Shown: positions 26,945 to 34,361 of the stretch, piece after piece
Layout: the number at the start of each line of letters is the position of its first letter
How positions within the stretch are numbered: the first letter of the stretch is position 1
Assembly: GCF_046557915.1 (NCBI RefSeq)
Contig: NZ_JBHEBG010000002.1
Span: 248,001 to 312,000, forward strand
DNA length: 64,000 nucleotides
From: JBHEBG01 sp046557915
GTDB taxonomy: Bacteria > Bacteroidota > Bacteroidia > Flavobacteriales > Flavobacteriaceae
Direction of reading: 5' to 3'
Notes under the pieces: model-generated
What the model was told of the DNA's origin: nothing
Databases searched by the model: none
Seen by the model: the letters and a program-made list of their open reading frames with translations, nothing else
Position numbers and translations under genes: made by a program

Positions 26945-27715
26945 TTAAACCGCGGCTTTTTGATTAAAATAGCCCCATCGTTTTGCAGGAGCCTCCGATT
27001 CTTGTAGTTTTCTACTTAAGGCGGACATTATTGGGGTGGTTTTAAAATAGCTGTTCCAAAGATTATCGGAACTATGGTTTAGACTGTCCGTCCCCATATT
27101 TTTTAAACTACTTTTTGTGGCCATGTTATGTGGGTGAAGCGATATCATTTCTATTGTGCGTAGGTTATAATAAAGCCCGTACTTTCTTCTAACGTCATAA
27201 ATAACCCAAGGCTGCCCCTTCATGTTGGATTTAAAGTATTTACTAATCAGTGGTAGAATATTAAAATCCGGACTCAGTGCAACAAATTGGATACCATCGG
27301 GTGTGGGGTGAAAACGTATACTTGCTTCGGTTCTGCCTTTTTCGCGACCTACCAATTTGGTGAGGTAATCTATTTTATTGGTATTCTCTTCCCAATTATG
27401 CAGTTGGACGGGCTTGTTTGAAAACATGTTTTTTATATAGCGAAAGAGTAGGAGTTCAATCCCTCTGGTCTCACTTAGAAATGAAAAATAAATACTCTTA
27501 ATGGCCACATTGCTCTTCATACTTATACCATTCCACACTCGTTTTGCTTTATCGATGTCCGTAAAAATTGTTTCGGTATCGGCAAAGAGCCCCCGTTGGG
27601 TTTCGGAGTTTTTTTGAATGCCAACAACATTTAAGTTATTGTCGAAGGCCGTAAAAACCGCGGTTAGAAAACCGTTGAAGCTTCCGTCATAGATTAAGTT
27701 CTTTGGATCGTTCAT
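26945..27715 (-). CDS. TIGR03915-family putative DNA metabolism/repair protein
   Basis: A 256-residue protein that fits the TIGR03915 family: N-terminal IYDGSFNGFLTAVF, central LVGREKGRTEASIRF, the PDFNILPLI segment, QPWVIYDVRRKYGLYYN, and a C-terminal LWNSYFKT region. The family usually sits beside a radical SAM protein (TIGR03916) and is proposed to act in DNA modification or repair; no reaction is proven. Here the radical SAM partner is absent. A 62-residue gene stands two bases upstream instead, and a divergent LexA-like repressor with operators controls the region. That setting supports a DNA-damage role. The protein is cytoplasmic. Confidence 0.85.
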   Translation of the reverse strand: MNDPKNLIYDGSFNGFLTAVFTAFDNNLNVVGIQKNSETQRGLFADTETIFTDIDKAKRVWNGISMKSNVAIKSIYFSFLSETRGIELLLFRYIKNMFSNKPVQLHNWEENTNKIDYLTKLVGREKGRTEASIRFHPTPDGIQFVALSPDFNILPLISKYFKSNMKGQPWVIYDVRRKYGLYYNLRTIEMISLHPHNMATKSSLKNMGTDSLNHSSDNLWNSYFKTTPIMSALSRKLQESEAPAKRWGYFNQKAAV

Positions 27716-27717
27716 AA

Positions 27718-27906
27718 TTAAATAAATAAACTAAGTTGTACTCCATTTTTTCTGTCCCTATCGGTCACTACAAATTCTTTGACAGTGCTTTGGCCTAGTC
27801 GTTTTCTGTTAAACTTTCTTTTGATCTTGGGATCAATGGTGTATAAATCCTCCATCCCGGCATGGGCCCAATCGTTTAATTTGCTGTTTAAGTGATCGAT
27901 TATCAT
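27718..27906 (-). CDS. Small protein with C-terminal beta-clamp-binding-like motif
   Basis: A 62-residue basic protein beginning MIIDHLNSK and ending QLSLFI. The ending matches the consensus QL(S/D)LF by which many repair proteins bind the DnaN sliding clamp. The middle is rich in Lys and Arg (DPKIKRKFNRKR), suiting contact with DNA or with another protein. I chose the ATG at 27906: a longer reading from 28011 is open, but it would run through the operator repeats and the promoter. The stop lies two bases before the TIGR03915 start, so the genes are coupled. I do not recognise the family. It could be a remnant of the C-terminus of the missing TIGR03916 radical SAM partner or an independent adaptor. 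Confidence 0.6.
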   Translation of the reverse strand: MIIDHLNSKLNDWAHAGMEDLYTIDPKIKRKFNRKRLGQSTVKEFVVTDRDRKNGVQLSLFI

Positions 27907-27927
27907 AACATGAATTTGTAATAATTC

Positions 27928-27935
27928 CAAAATTA
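27928..27935 (-). promoter_or_regulatory. Putative -7 promoter box for the small clamp-motif gene and TIGR03915 gene
   Basis: The minus strand reads TAATTTTG, an exact TAnnTTTG match, 21 bases ahead of the ATG at 27906. Its upstream end touches operator site 1, so a repressor bound there would block this promoter. Confidence 0.55.
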
Positions 27936-28030
27936 TGGAAATAATCCCAATTATGGAAATAATCCAAGATTTTTTTTGGAAATACTCCAAATTGACTATA
28001 TTTGACATCAACAGTATGGATATTTTCCAT
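27935..28030. promoter_or_regulatory. Four operator-like inverted repeats (WTGGA-N5-TCCAW)
   Basis: Four 15-base sites share the pattern (A/T)TGGA-N5-TCCA(A/T): ATGGAAATAATCCCA (27935-27949, one mismatch), ATGGAAATAATCCAA (27953-27967), TTGGAAATACTCCAA (27976-27990, perfect) and ATGGATATTTTCCAT (28016-28030, perfect). An additional inverted pair TTCC-N8-GGAA spans 27925-27940. Site 3 fills the space between the -33 and -7 boxes of the rightward promoter, site 4 lies just past its expected start point, and site 1 touches the leftward -7 box. This is the arrangement expected for a repressor that controls itself and the divergent operon. Confidence 0.78.
27976..28004 (+). promoter_or_regulatory. 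Promoter of the LexA/CI-like repressor gene
   Basis: TTG (27976-27978) and TATATTTG (27997-28004) are separated by 18 bases, matching the Bacteroidota promoter pattern. The -33 box is the left arm of operator site 3, so autoregulation is likely. The start codon is at 28057. Confidence 0.7.
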
Positions 28031-28056
28031 ATTACATCATTTAATATTTAGACAGT

Positions 28057-28824
28057 ATGCAAGATGAAACGGACATAGTTGCAAAGAGATTTACGGAGAT
28101 ACGCAGGGAGTTGGGGCATACCCAGTCCGATTTTGCCAAGTTGTTGGGTATTTCCACTACAACCGCAGATATAGAACGCGGACGTACCAAACTTTCTGGC
28201 AAAGTAGTGGCGGAACTGTTGAAACAGTTTAAAATAAACCCGCTTTGGCTCTTTGGCGATAGTAGTCAACAATACGTAAATACCACCAATACCAGTGTAA
28301 TTCCGAAAGTGGTAACCGTGGATACCTCCGAAAATGAAAATATGGTACTTGTGAATGCCAAGGCCGCTGCCGGTTACCCTCAAAATATACAAGATACAAG
28401 TTGGTATCAGCAATTACCCGCTTTTGACTTACCCTTGCCAGAGTTTAGGAATGCCACCTATAGAGGTTTCCAGGTAGAAGGCGACAGTATGTTGCCCAAC
28501 CTAAAACCAGGGGAGTGGGTCTTGGCAAAAGCTGTGGAAGATATTGATGATATAAGTACCAATAAAATGTATGTGGTTGTGCTACAGGATGCCGTTTTGG
28601 TAAAGAAGCTAGAGAAGTCGCCCAATACCGCCAACATAGCATTGATCTCTTTGAACGAAACGTATCCTCCCTATGAGATCGAACGGCATGCTATCCAAGA
28701 ACTATGGCAGGTAAGTAGCAAAATTACCTTTGGAGTAGATGCAACTACGGAGAAGGGACTGCTTAAACAGTTGCAGGAATCCATGGAAGAATTAAAAAGT
28801 CAGTTTAAACAGGTAAAGAACTAG
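28057..28824 (+). CDS. LexA/CI-like self-cleaving transcriptional repressor (XRE HTH + S24 peptidase)
   Basis: A 255-residue repressor with an XRE-type helix-turn-helix at about residues 18-60 (GHTQSDFAKLLGIS) and a C-terminal S24 peptidase domain. All elements of LexA-type autocleavage are visible: the scissile Ala105-Gly106 in AAAGYP, nucleophile Ser144 in EGDSM and the general-base Lys183 in VLVKKL. The C-terminus (last 25 residues) looks like a helix with coiled-coil character. In this family RecA filaments or another DNA-damage cue trigger self-cleavage. The promoter overlaps the inverted repeats described at 27935-28030, and the divergent operon encodes DNA-metabolism proteins, so this is most likely the regulator of a small damage-response unit. 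The inducing signal itself is inferred. Confidence 0.9.
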   Translation: MQDETDIVAKRFTEIRRELGHTQSDFAKLLGISTTTADIERGRTKLSGKVVAELLKQFKINPLWLFGDSSQQYVNTTNTSVIPKVVTVDTSENENMVLVNAKAAAGYPQNIQDTSWYQQLPAFDLPLPEFRNATYRGFQVEGDSMLPNLKPGEWVLAKAVEDIDDISTNKMYVVVLQDAVLVKKLEKSPNTANIALISLNETYPPYEIERHAIQELWQVSSKITFGVDATTEKGLLKQLQESMEELKSQFKQVKN

Positions 28825-28850
28825 ATAGACGGTTCTTTATAGGATTAATG

Positions 28851-30536
28851 TTAATAACCAACGGCGGTATCATCACCACGTTTGTCTGCCCCACCTTCTA
28901 ATTTACCATCCGGTAATACCCTGATTGCGTCTACCTTACCCATAATTGGTGTTCGTTTTTCATTAATTATATATCCTTTGGCTACCAGATTGGCCTTAAG
29001 GGCATCATCAAAACCATCGGGTTCAAAAGTTATGTGGTCTGGTAGCCACTGATGATGAAATCTTGGGGCATTAACGGCTTCTTGCATGCTCATGTTAAAC
29101 TCATAAGTGTTTAAAATGGTTTGGGCCACAGCAGTAATAATGGTAGACCCTCCTGGGGTCCCTACCACCATTGAAAGTTGTCCGTCTTTTTCTACAATTG
29201 TGGGGGTCATACTACTCAACATCCTTTTTTGTGGAGCTATACTATTGGCTTCAGCACCCACAAGGCCAAACATATTTGGCTCTCCGGGTTTGGCACTAAA
29301 ATCGTCCATCTCATTATTGAGAAAAAACCCAAGTTCATCGCAGTATAGTTTAGAACCATAGGCTCCGTTTAAGGTAGTGGTAGCGGAAATGGCATTACCC
29401 TCTGCATCCACAATGGAGTAGTGGGTCGTTTCCGCACTTTCTACAATTTGGATACTGCCTTCCTTTATTTCGGAGGATTTTGTGGCTTTCTCAAAAGAGA
29501 AGCCCGTCATTCTCTCTTCCAAGTAGCCTTTGCTAAGCAAAACATCTAAAGGGATATCTACAAAATCGGGGTCGCCCAAATAATAATTTCGATCTGCATA
29601 GGCCCGCCTTGCCGCTTCGGTAAACAGCTGCACGGTCTTGGCCGAATTGTGCCCAAAATCGGAAACGTCATAGGGTTCCATCATTTTAAAGATTTGGTGC
29701 ATGGTTACACCACCGCTGCTGGGTGGGCTCATGGATACAATTCTTAGGTCCCTATAATCAAAAACGATGGGTTGTCTCCAAACGGCTTGATAACCGGCCA
29801 GATCCTCCACCGTTACATAGCCTCCCTTTTCTTGTATGAACGCCGCCAAGGTTTCGGCAGTTTCGCCTTTGTAGAAGCCATCTTTACCTTTTTCAACAAT
29901 TTTCCTTAAGGTAGTTGCCAGGGCCGGATATTTTATGGTATCGCCAGCTACGAAATCTTTTGCAAATAGCGTACTGTCTCCACTTACACCTACAATAAGC
30001 TCTCGGTATTTAGCTAACCGGTCTGCTTGCTTTTTTGTAACCACAACACCTCTTTCTGCCAGTTGTATTACCGGTTCAAATATTTCAGCTATGGACAGGG
30101 AACCAAATTTTTCGTGTACTTCAAAGACCCCCGCCACGGCTCCAGGAACACCTACTGAAGTTGCTCCCAACGTACTTTTACCAGGTATTACATTACCCAA
30201 AGAATCTAGGTACATATCCTTATGGGCGGCTAAAGGAGCTTTCTCCCTATAGTCTAACCCACCGATATCACCGTTATTTTGCCTATAGACCATAAACCCG
30301 CCCCCGCCTAAATTACCGGCAAAGGGATAAGCCACTGCCAAGGCCATTTCGGTGGCCACCATGGCATCGAAGGCATTGCCTCCCTTTTCTAGAATCTCAA
30401 CACCAATTTTGGATGCTTCCTCTCTTGCCGAGACTACCATAGCCTTTTCGGTTACTAATCCGGTGGGGGCTGCCGGTTGTTTTTTACAATCGACAAATAG
30501 TAATAAAAAAGCAAGTACTACGGTAATTTTTCGCAT
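28851..30536 (-). CDS. ggt: Gamma-glutamyltransferase lipoprotein
   Basis: A 561-residue GGT of the Ntn-hydrolase fold. The leader ends in LFVDC (Cys17), so the enzyme is a lipoprotein in the envelope. The autoprocessing site and catalytic Thr are in ETTHYSIVDAEG (near residue 370), splitting large and small subunits. Substrate-binding residues are seen in LNNEMDDF and the SSMTPTIV region. It cleaves gamma-glutamyl bonds of glutathione or gamma-glutamyl peptides and transfers the group to water or amino acids. Its start overlaps the 3' end of the ACP phosphodiesterase-like gene by 19 bases, so the two are cotranscribed. Confidence 0.95.
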   Translation of the reverse strand: MRKITVVLAFLLLFVDCKKQPAAPTGLVTEKAMVVSAREEASKIGVEILEKGGNAFDAMVATEMALAVAYPFAGNLGGGGFMVYRQNNGDIGGLDYREKAPLAAHKDMYLDSLGNVIPGKSTLGATSVGVPGAVAGVFEVHEKFGSLSIAEIFEPVIQLAERGVVVTKKQADRLAKYRELIVGVSGDSTLFAKDFVAGDTIKYPALATTLRKIVEKGKDGFYKGETAETLAAFIQEKGGYVTVEDLAGYQAVWRQPIVFDYRDLRIVSMSPPSSGGVTMHQIFKMMEPYDVSDFGHNSAKTVQLFTEAARRAYADRNYYLGDPDFVDIPLDVLLSKGYLEERMTGFSFEKATKSSEIKEGSIQIVESAETTHYSIVDAEGNAISATTTLNGAYGSKLYCDELGFFLNNEMDDFSAKPGEPNMFGLVGAEANSIAPQKRMLSSMTPTIVEKDGQLSMVVGTPGGSTIITAVAQTILNTYEFNMSMQEAVNAPRFHHQWLPDHITFEPDGFDDALKANLVAKGYIINEKRTPIMGKVDAIRVLPDGKLEGGADKRGDDTAVGY

Positions 30537-31117
30537 AGAGTAATATATTTTTGTTTGGAAAAGATAATCAATTCATCAAAAAAAGAGGAGAACTCGTCTT
30601 CAAACTTATCATAGTGCTCTTCTAGGTCCAATATGGCAAAATTCATTTTGGATTTGTTCTTGGTCCTTCGGTTCATTCCGTTTAACACTCTAGAGATTCC
30701 TTCCATTTTAGAATAGTTGTATATCCAATTGTCGGCTATCATATAGGGCATCATACGCTTAATGTTATCCGGCAAAATGGTATAGTTGTCTTCCAGGAGA
30801 TCATAAAATCGGTCTACAAAATCTAGCAAAGGCACTTCGGAATAGGTACTCCAGTTTTTGGCCAAAAAATGGTCATAAAATATATCAACGATTACACCGC
30901 TATAATGGCTATAATTTTTATGGAGCCTTTTGGTGCTTTTTCTAACTGTGGCATGCGCGTCGGTAAAGGTGTCTATTTCCCGATGTAGTAAAATTCCGGT
31001 CTGAACTTTCGGGGGCAGGTGTGTGTATTTATTTCCTCGAATACTATCCGCGATGAAATTACCCAGGGTAACTTCATCATCTCCAAAAGATAGATAGATA
31101 TGCGCCAGAAAGTTCAT
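30518..31117 (-). CDS. Acyl carrier protein phosphodiesterase family protein (DUF479)
   Basis: A 199-residue protein of the AcpH-like family, beginning MNFLAHIYLS. Expected features are LGNFIADSIRG, LHREIDTFTDAH and VDIFYDHFLAKNW, whose Asp and His residues make an HD-like metal site. The family removes 4'-phosphopantetheine from acyl carrier protein in enterobacteria; the activity in Bacteroidota is presumed. A longer reading from 31288 exists, but it would overlap the divergent glmM gene and add an atypical N-terminus, so I use the ATG at 31117. The 3' end overlaps ggt. Confidence 0.86.
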   Translation of the reverse strand: MNFLAHIYLSFGDDEVTLGNFIADSIRGNKYTHLPPKVQTGILLHREIDTFTDAHATVRKSTKRLHKNYSHYSGVIVDIFYDHFLAKNWSTYSEVPLLDFVDRFYDLLEDNYTILPDNIKRMMPYMIADNWIYNYSKMEGISRVLNGMNRRTKNKSKMNFAILDLEEHYDKFEDEFSSFFDELIIFSKQKYITLCEKLP

Positions 31118-31184
31118 AGAATCCTTAGTTGTATTATGAGGATCGAATTTACAAATATGCGGTAGAAGATAATGTGTATACGTG

Positions 31185-31192
31185 TATATTTG
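31185..31192 (+). promoter_or_regulatory. Putative -7 promoter box for glmM
   Basis: TATATTTG matches TAnnTTTG exactly and ends 22 bases ahead of the glmM start codon. A TTG at the right distance is not seen. Confidence 0.5.
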
Positions 31193-31214
31193 CAAAAACT
31201 TTTTAGAATAGCGC

Positions 31215-32603
31215 ATGACACTTATCAAATCAATATCAGGTATACGTGGAACAATAGGGGGGCAGCCCGGTGATAACCTAACACCCATTGATGCTGTAAA
31301 ATTTGCCGCGGCCTATGGCACATGGCTTAAAAACTATATGGCAAAGGAAGATCTTACCGTTGTAATCGGCAGGGATGCGCGACTCTCAGGAGAAATGATA
31401 CAGAACCTGGTTGTGTCTACCTTAGTTGGTCTTGGTATAGATGTTATAGATTTAGGTCTTTCTACCACCCCCACGGTAGAAATTGCCGTACCCATGGAAA
31501 AGGCAGATGGCGGTATTATCCTTACGGCCAGCCATAACCCAAAGCAATGGAATGCCCTAAAGCTACTTAATAATAAGGGAGAGTTTCTAGATGCCTCCCA
31601 AGGAGCGGTAATTTTGGAACTTGCCGAAAAAGAATCGTTTAGTTTTTGCGAGGTAGATAATCTGGGTAGTATAACTCGGAACGATTCGTATATAGATATC
31701 CATATCCGAGAGGTACTAAATCTTTCCCTGGTAGATGCAGATACTATAAAAGCTGCCCAGTTTAAGGTGGTGGTAGATGGTGTTAACTCTACCGGCGGTA
31801 TTGCCATCCCCAAATTACTGAAGGCTCTTGGGGTAGAAGTGGTGGAATTATATTGTGATCCTACCGGACATTTTCCTCACAACCCAGAACCTCTTAAGGA
31901 ACATCTAACGGATATTTGCGACCTGGTAGTAAAGGAAAACGCAGATTTTGGAATCGTGGTAGATCCAGATGTGGATCGTTTGGCATTTATTTCCAATGAT
32001 GGAGAAATGTTTGGGGAAGAATATACCTTGGTAGCTTGTGCGGATTACGTGTTAGGTAAAACGAAAGGTAACACAGTTTCCAATCTTTCCTCATCCAGGG
32101 CTTTACGCGATATTACGCAAAAACATGGAGGGTCTTATGAGGCAGCTGCGGTAGGCGAGGTTAACGTGGTAATAAAAATGAAGGAAAACAATGCCATTAT
32201 CGGCGGAGAGGGTAATGGCGGTATTATTTATCCCGAAAGTCACTACGGTAGGGATTCCTTGGTAGGTACCGCTCTTTTCTTAATGTTGATGGCGGAGCGT
32301 GGAGGAACGGTACGCGAACTTAGGGATAGCTATCCTGCTTATTTTATGAGCAAAAAGAAAATTCAACTTACTCCCGGACTAGATGTAGACGCCATTTTAA
32401 CCCAAATGGAAGAAAAATATAAGGAAGAGGAAGTAAGCACCGTGGATGGGGTAAAAATAGATTTTCCCGATAACTGGGTGCATCTTAGAAAATCCAATAC
32501 GGAACCTATCATTAGAATATATACCGAAGCTCCAAGTCAGGCAGAAGCCGATGCCCTGGCAGATAGGATAATCAAAGAAATAAAAGAGGTAGCCGGATTG
32601 TAG
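31215..32603 (+). CDS. glmM: Phosphoglucosamine mutase
   Basis: A 462-residue alpha-D-phosphohexomutase. The N-terminus SISGIRGTIGG, the phosphoserine loop TASHNPKQWN, the metal loop DPDVDRLAF, the sugar loop GEGNGG and the phosphate-binding RKSNTEPIIRIY are all present. The GEGNGG loop and length fit phosphoglucosamine mutase, which makes glucosamine-1-phosphate for UDP-GlcNAc, peptidoglycan and lipid A; broader phosphomannomutase/phosphoglucomutase activity remains possible. It is cytoplasmic. It diverges from the ACP phosphodiesterase gene and converges with the acyltransferase gene, three bases apart. Confidence 0.92.
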   Translation: MTLIKSISGIRGTIGGQPGDNLTPIDAVKFAAAYGTWLKNYMAKEDLTVVIGRDARLSGEMIQNLVVSTLVGLGIDVIDLGLSTTPTVEIAVPMEKADGGIILTASHNPKQWNALKLLNNKGEFLDASQGAVILELAEKESFSFCEVDNLGSITRNDSYIDIHIREVLNLSLVDADTIKAAQFKVVVDGVNSTGGIAIPKLLKALGVEVVELYCDPTGHFPHNPEPLKEHLTDICDLVVKENADFGIVVDPDVDRLAFISNDGEMFGEEYTLVACADYVLGKTKGNTVSNLSSSRALRDITQKHGGSYEAAAVGEVNVVIKMKENNAIIGGEGNGGIIYPESHYGRDSLVGTALFLMLMAERGGTVRELRDSYPAYFMSKKKIQLTPGLDVDAILTQMEEKYKEEEVSTVDGVKIDFPDNWVHLRKSNTEPIIRIYTEAPSQAEADALADRIIKEIKEVAGL

Positions 32604-32606
32604 TTT

Positions 32607-33494
32607 TTACTGAAATTCTTGGGGCACTTTGTGGCGGTGTTTCCAACGGCGGTGAGACCATAGATAATATTCTGGGGCTTCTTCAATCTGCTTTTCGGTC
32701 TCCCTTAGAAAACGATCTGTTATTTCCCGTTCTTCAGTGTTTGCCCCCGATTCGGTAATTGGGATAAATTCAGCATTGTAATACCCTCTTTTTACTTTGG
32801 ATACTTTGAGGAAAACCACGGCCAGGTCCAATTTTCTTGCCAAGGCTTCCGCCCCTGTGAAGACTGGTACTTTAATCCCCATAAATTTACTCCAATACTG
32901 CGCTTTGGATACCATGGGAGATTGGTCGCTTACCATGCCAAAAACTCCTATGACATTGTTTTGCTTGTTTCGCATCACCGTTTTCACGGTATCTTGTTGG
33001 GTTATTGGTGTGGTGTTCCAACGGCTACGAATCTTTTTAACCAGGGCCTCAAAGTATTTATTTTCAATCTTTTGATATACGGCATACCCCTTGGAATTTA
33101 CATAGTTGTTAATGCTTACGTTCCATTCCCAATTGGCGTAGTGGGAACAGACCAACAGCACGCTTTTTGTCTTTTCCAATTCTTGCAATACCTCAATATT
33201 ACTAATCGTGTATTTTTTTTTAACATCTTCCTTGGAGAGGTCCATGGTCTTTACCATTTCCAAAAACGTATCGATCAGATGGCTATAAAATTTTCGTTTT
33301 ATAATGTGAAGTTCCTTATCCGTTTTTTCAGGGAAAGCAAGTCGAAGGTTTTCGTCTACCACCTTTTTTCGGTAGCCGGCAACAGAATAGACCCAAAAAC
33401 AAATAAAATCAGAAAATGAATAGAAAATTCTATGGGGTAATTTGGAGATAATCCACAATAAAGGATACGCCAAAATATATACGATTAGTTGCAT
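32607..33494 (-). CDS. Lipid A biosynthesis acyltransferase family protein (LpxL/HtrB-like)
   Basis: A 295-residue membrane-bound acyltransferase with an N-terminal hydrophobic anchor (about residues 2-18) and the HX4D/E-type site CSHYANWEW (near residue 122). The region GVFGMVSDQSP and the FTGAEALARK segment match the family. It should add secondary acyl chains to Kdo-lipid A or, in Bacteroidota, possibly other lipids. I use the ATG at 33494, because an upstream ATG at 33518 falls inside the promoter palindrome. The gene is divergent from the rhomboid gene and shares with it the back-to-back promoter at 33516-33533. Confidence 0.9.
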   Translation of the reverse strand: MQLIVYILAYPLLWIISKLPHRIFYSFSDFICFWVYSVAGYRKKVVDENLRLAFPEKTDKELHIIKRKFYSHLIDTFLEMVKTMDLSKEDVKKKYTISNIEVLQELEKTKSVLLVCSHYANWEWNVSINNYVNSKGYAVYQKIENKYFEALVKKIRSRWNTTPITQQDTVKTVMRNKQNNVIGVFGMVSDQSPMVSKAQYWSKFMGIKVPVFTGAEALARKLDLAVVFLKVSKVKRGYYNAEFIPITESGANTEEREITDRFLRETEKQIEEAPEYYLWSHRRWKHRHKVPQEFQ

Positions 33495-33515
33495 TGTTCC
33501 TGAGCAGAATTTGCA

Positions 33516-33533
33516 CAAATATAGCTATATTTG
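33516..33533. promoter_or_regulatory. Palindromic divergent promoter (two overlapping -7 boxes)
   Basis: The sequence CAAATATAGCTATATTTG is an 18-base perfect palindrome. It contains the exact -7 box TATATTTG on the plus strand (33526-33533, 18 bases before the rhomboid ATG at 33552) and the same box on the minus strand (33523-33516, 21 bases before the acyltransferase ATG at 33494). The two polymerase sites therefore abut within a single palindrome. Confidence 0.7.
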
Positions 33534-33551
33534 GCACCAAACCTTATATCT

Positions 33552-34202
33552 ATGATGGATTTGCATCTGGCTACGATTCTGATAATCGCCGCCAATGTTT
33601 TAGTGTCCCTGAAAGGATTTAGCGACGACTTATTTTTTGAGCGATATAAGTTTGGTATTGGAGCCATACAAGCAGGCCAGAAAGAACGTATGGTAACTTC
33701 CGGGTTTTTGCATGTTGATATAACACACCTGTTCTTCAACATGTTCACCTTATATTTTTTTGCCGATGTGGTCATCAACTGGTTTGGGCCTTCCAAATTT
33801 GTGATCATTTATTTTATAAGTCTGATCGCAGGAAGCCTGTTAGCACTTTTTTTTCATAAGCAAGAACCTTATTATAGCGCGGTAGGTGCAAGTGGTGCGG
33901 TCACCGGAATTCTGTATGCTGCCATATTATTGCAACCCAACATGCAACTGGGGTTAATGTTTATACCCATTCCCGTTCCTGCCTATATTTTAGGAATAGG
34001 CTATCTGTTATATTCTATCTACGGCATGAAAAGCAGATTGGGCAATATTGGGCATACGGCACACTTTGGTGGTGCTATCGGCGGGTATGCTACCACGCTA
34101 TTATTTAAACCAGATCTTATCTTTTCGGATACCCTAATGGTAATTTTACTTGCGTTGCCAATCCTTATTCTTTTTGTCCTTGCAAAGGCGGGAAAAATCT
34201 AA
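33552..34202 (+). CDS. Rhomboid family intramembrane serine protease
   Basis: A protein of about 216 residues with six predicted membrane segments. The serine site is in VGASGAVTGI, the catalytic His is in GHTAHFGGAIGG, and an early HxxxN-type motif is seen in DITHLFFNMFTLYFF. These are the hallmarks of an active rhomboid protease, which cuts membrane-anchored proteins inside or near the bilayer. I prefer the ATG at 33552; the upstream TTG at 33531 lies inside the -7 box. Its substrate is unknown, and its neighbour, a lipid A acyltransferase, hints only at an envelope context. Confidence 0.9.
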   Translation: MMDLHLATILIIAANVLVSLKGFSDDLFFERYKFGIGAIQAGQKERMVTSGFLHVDITHLFFNMFTLYFFADVVINWFGPSKFVIIYFISLIAGSLLALFFHKQEPYYSAVGASGAVTGILYAAILLQPNMQLGLMFIPIPVPAYILGIGYLLYSIYGMKSRLGNIGHTAHFGGAIGGYATTLLFKPDLIFSDTLMVILLALPILILFVLAKAGKI

Positions 34203-34361
34203 TTTCACTTACAATTTAGATTTTAACTTACTTGTAAAATAAGACTATTCTTACTTATGTGGTAGTTCATCGAAAAACGTCCCACTAAGAAGTACTATTA
34301 TGTGCTTTTTGCCGTTCCCGCTTAACCAAATCCAAAGAGTACAAAACTAAAACTACTTATA

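Noticed and set aside
27907..28011. N-terminal extension of the small clamp-motif protein up to an ATG at 28011
   Set aside because: The added residues are encoded by the operator repeats and promoter and give an artificial Ile-rich stretch; the ATG at 27906 sits correctly behind the -7 box.
27925..28030. Repeats resembling a short CRISPR-like array
   Set aside because: The units are only 15 bases, are dyads with uneven spacing, and lie over promoters next to a repressor gene; they are operators.
31118..31288. Longer N-terminus for the ACP phosphodiesterase-like protein
   Set aside because: It would overlap the divergent glmM start and adds residues without family resemblance; MNFLAHIYLS is the normal start.
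33495..33518. Upstream ATG for the lipid A acyltransferase-like gene
   Set aside because: It lies in the palindromic promoter; the ATG at 33494 gives the normal hydrophobic N-terminus.
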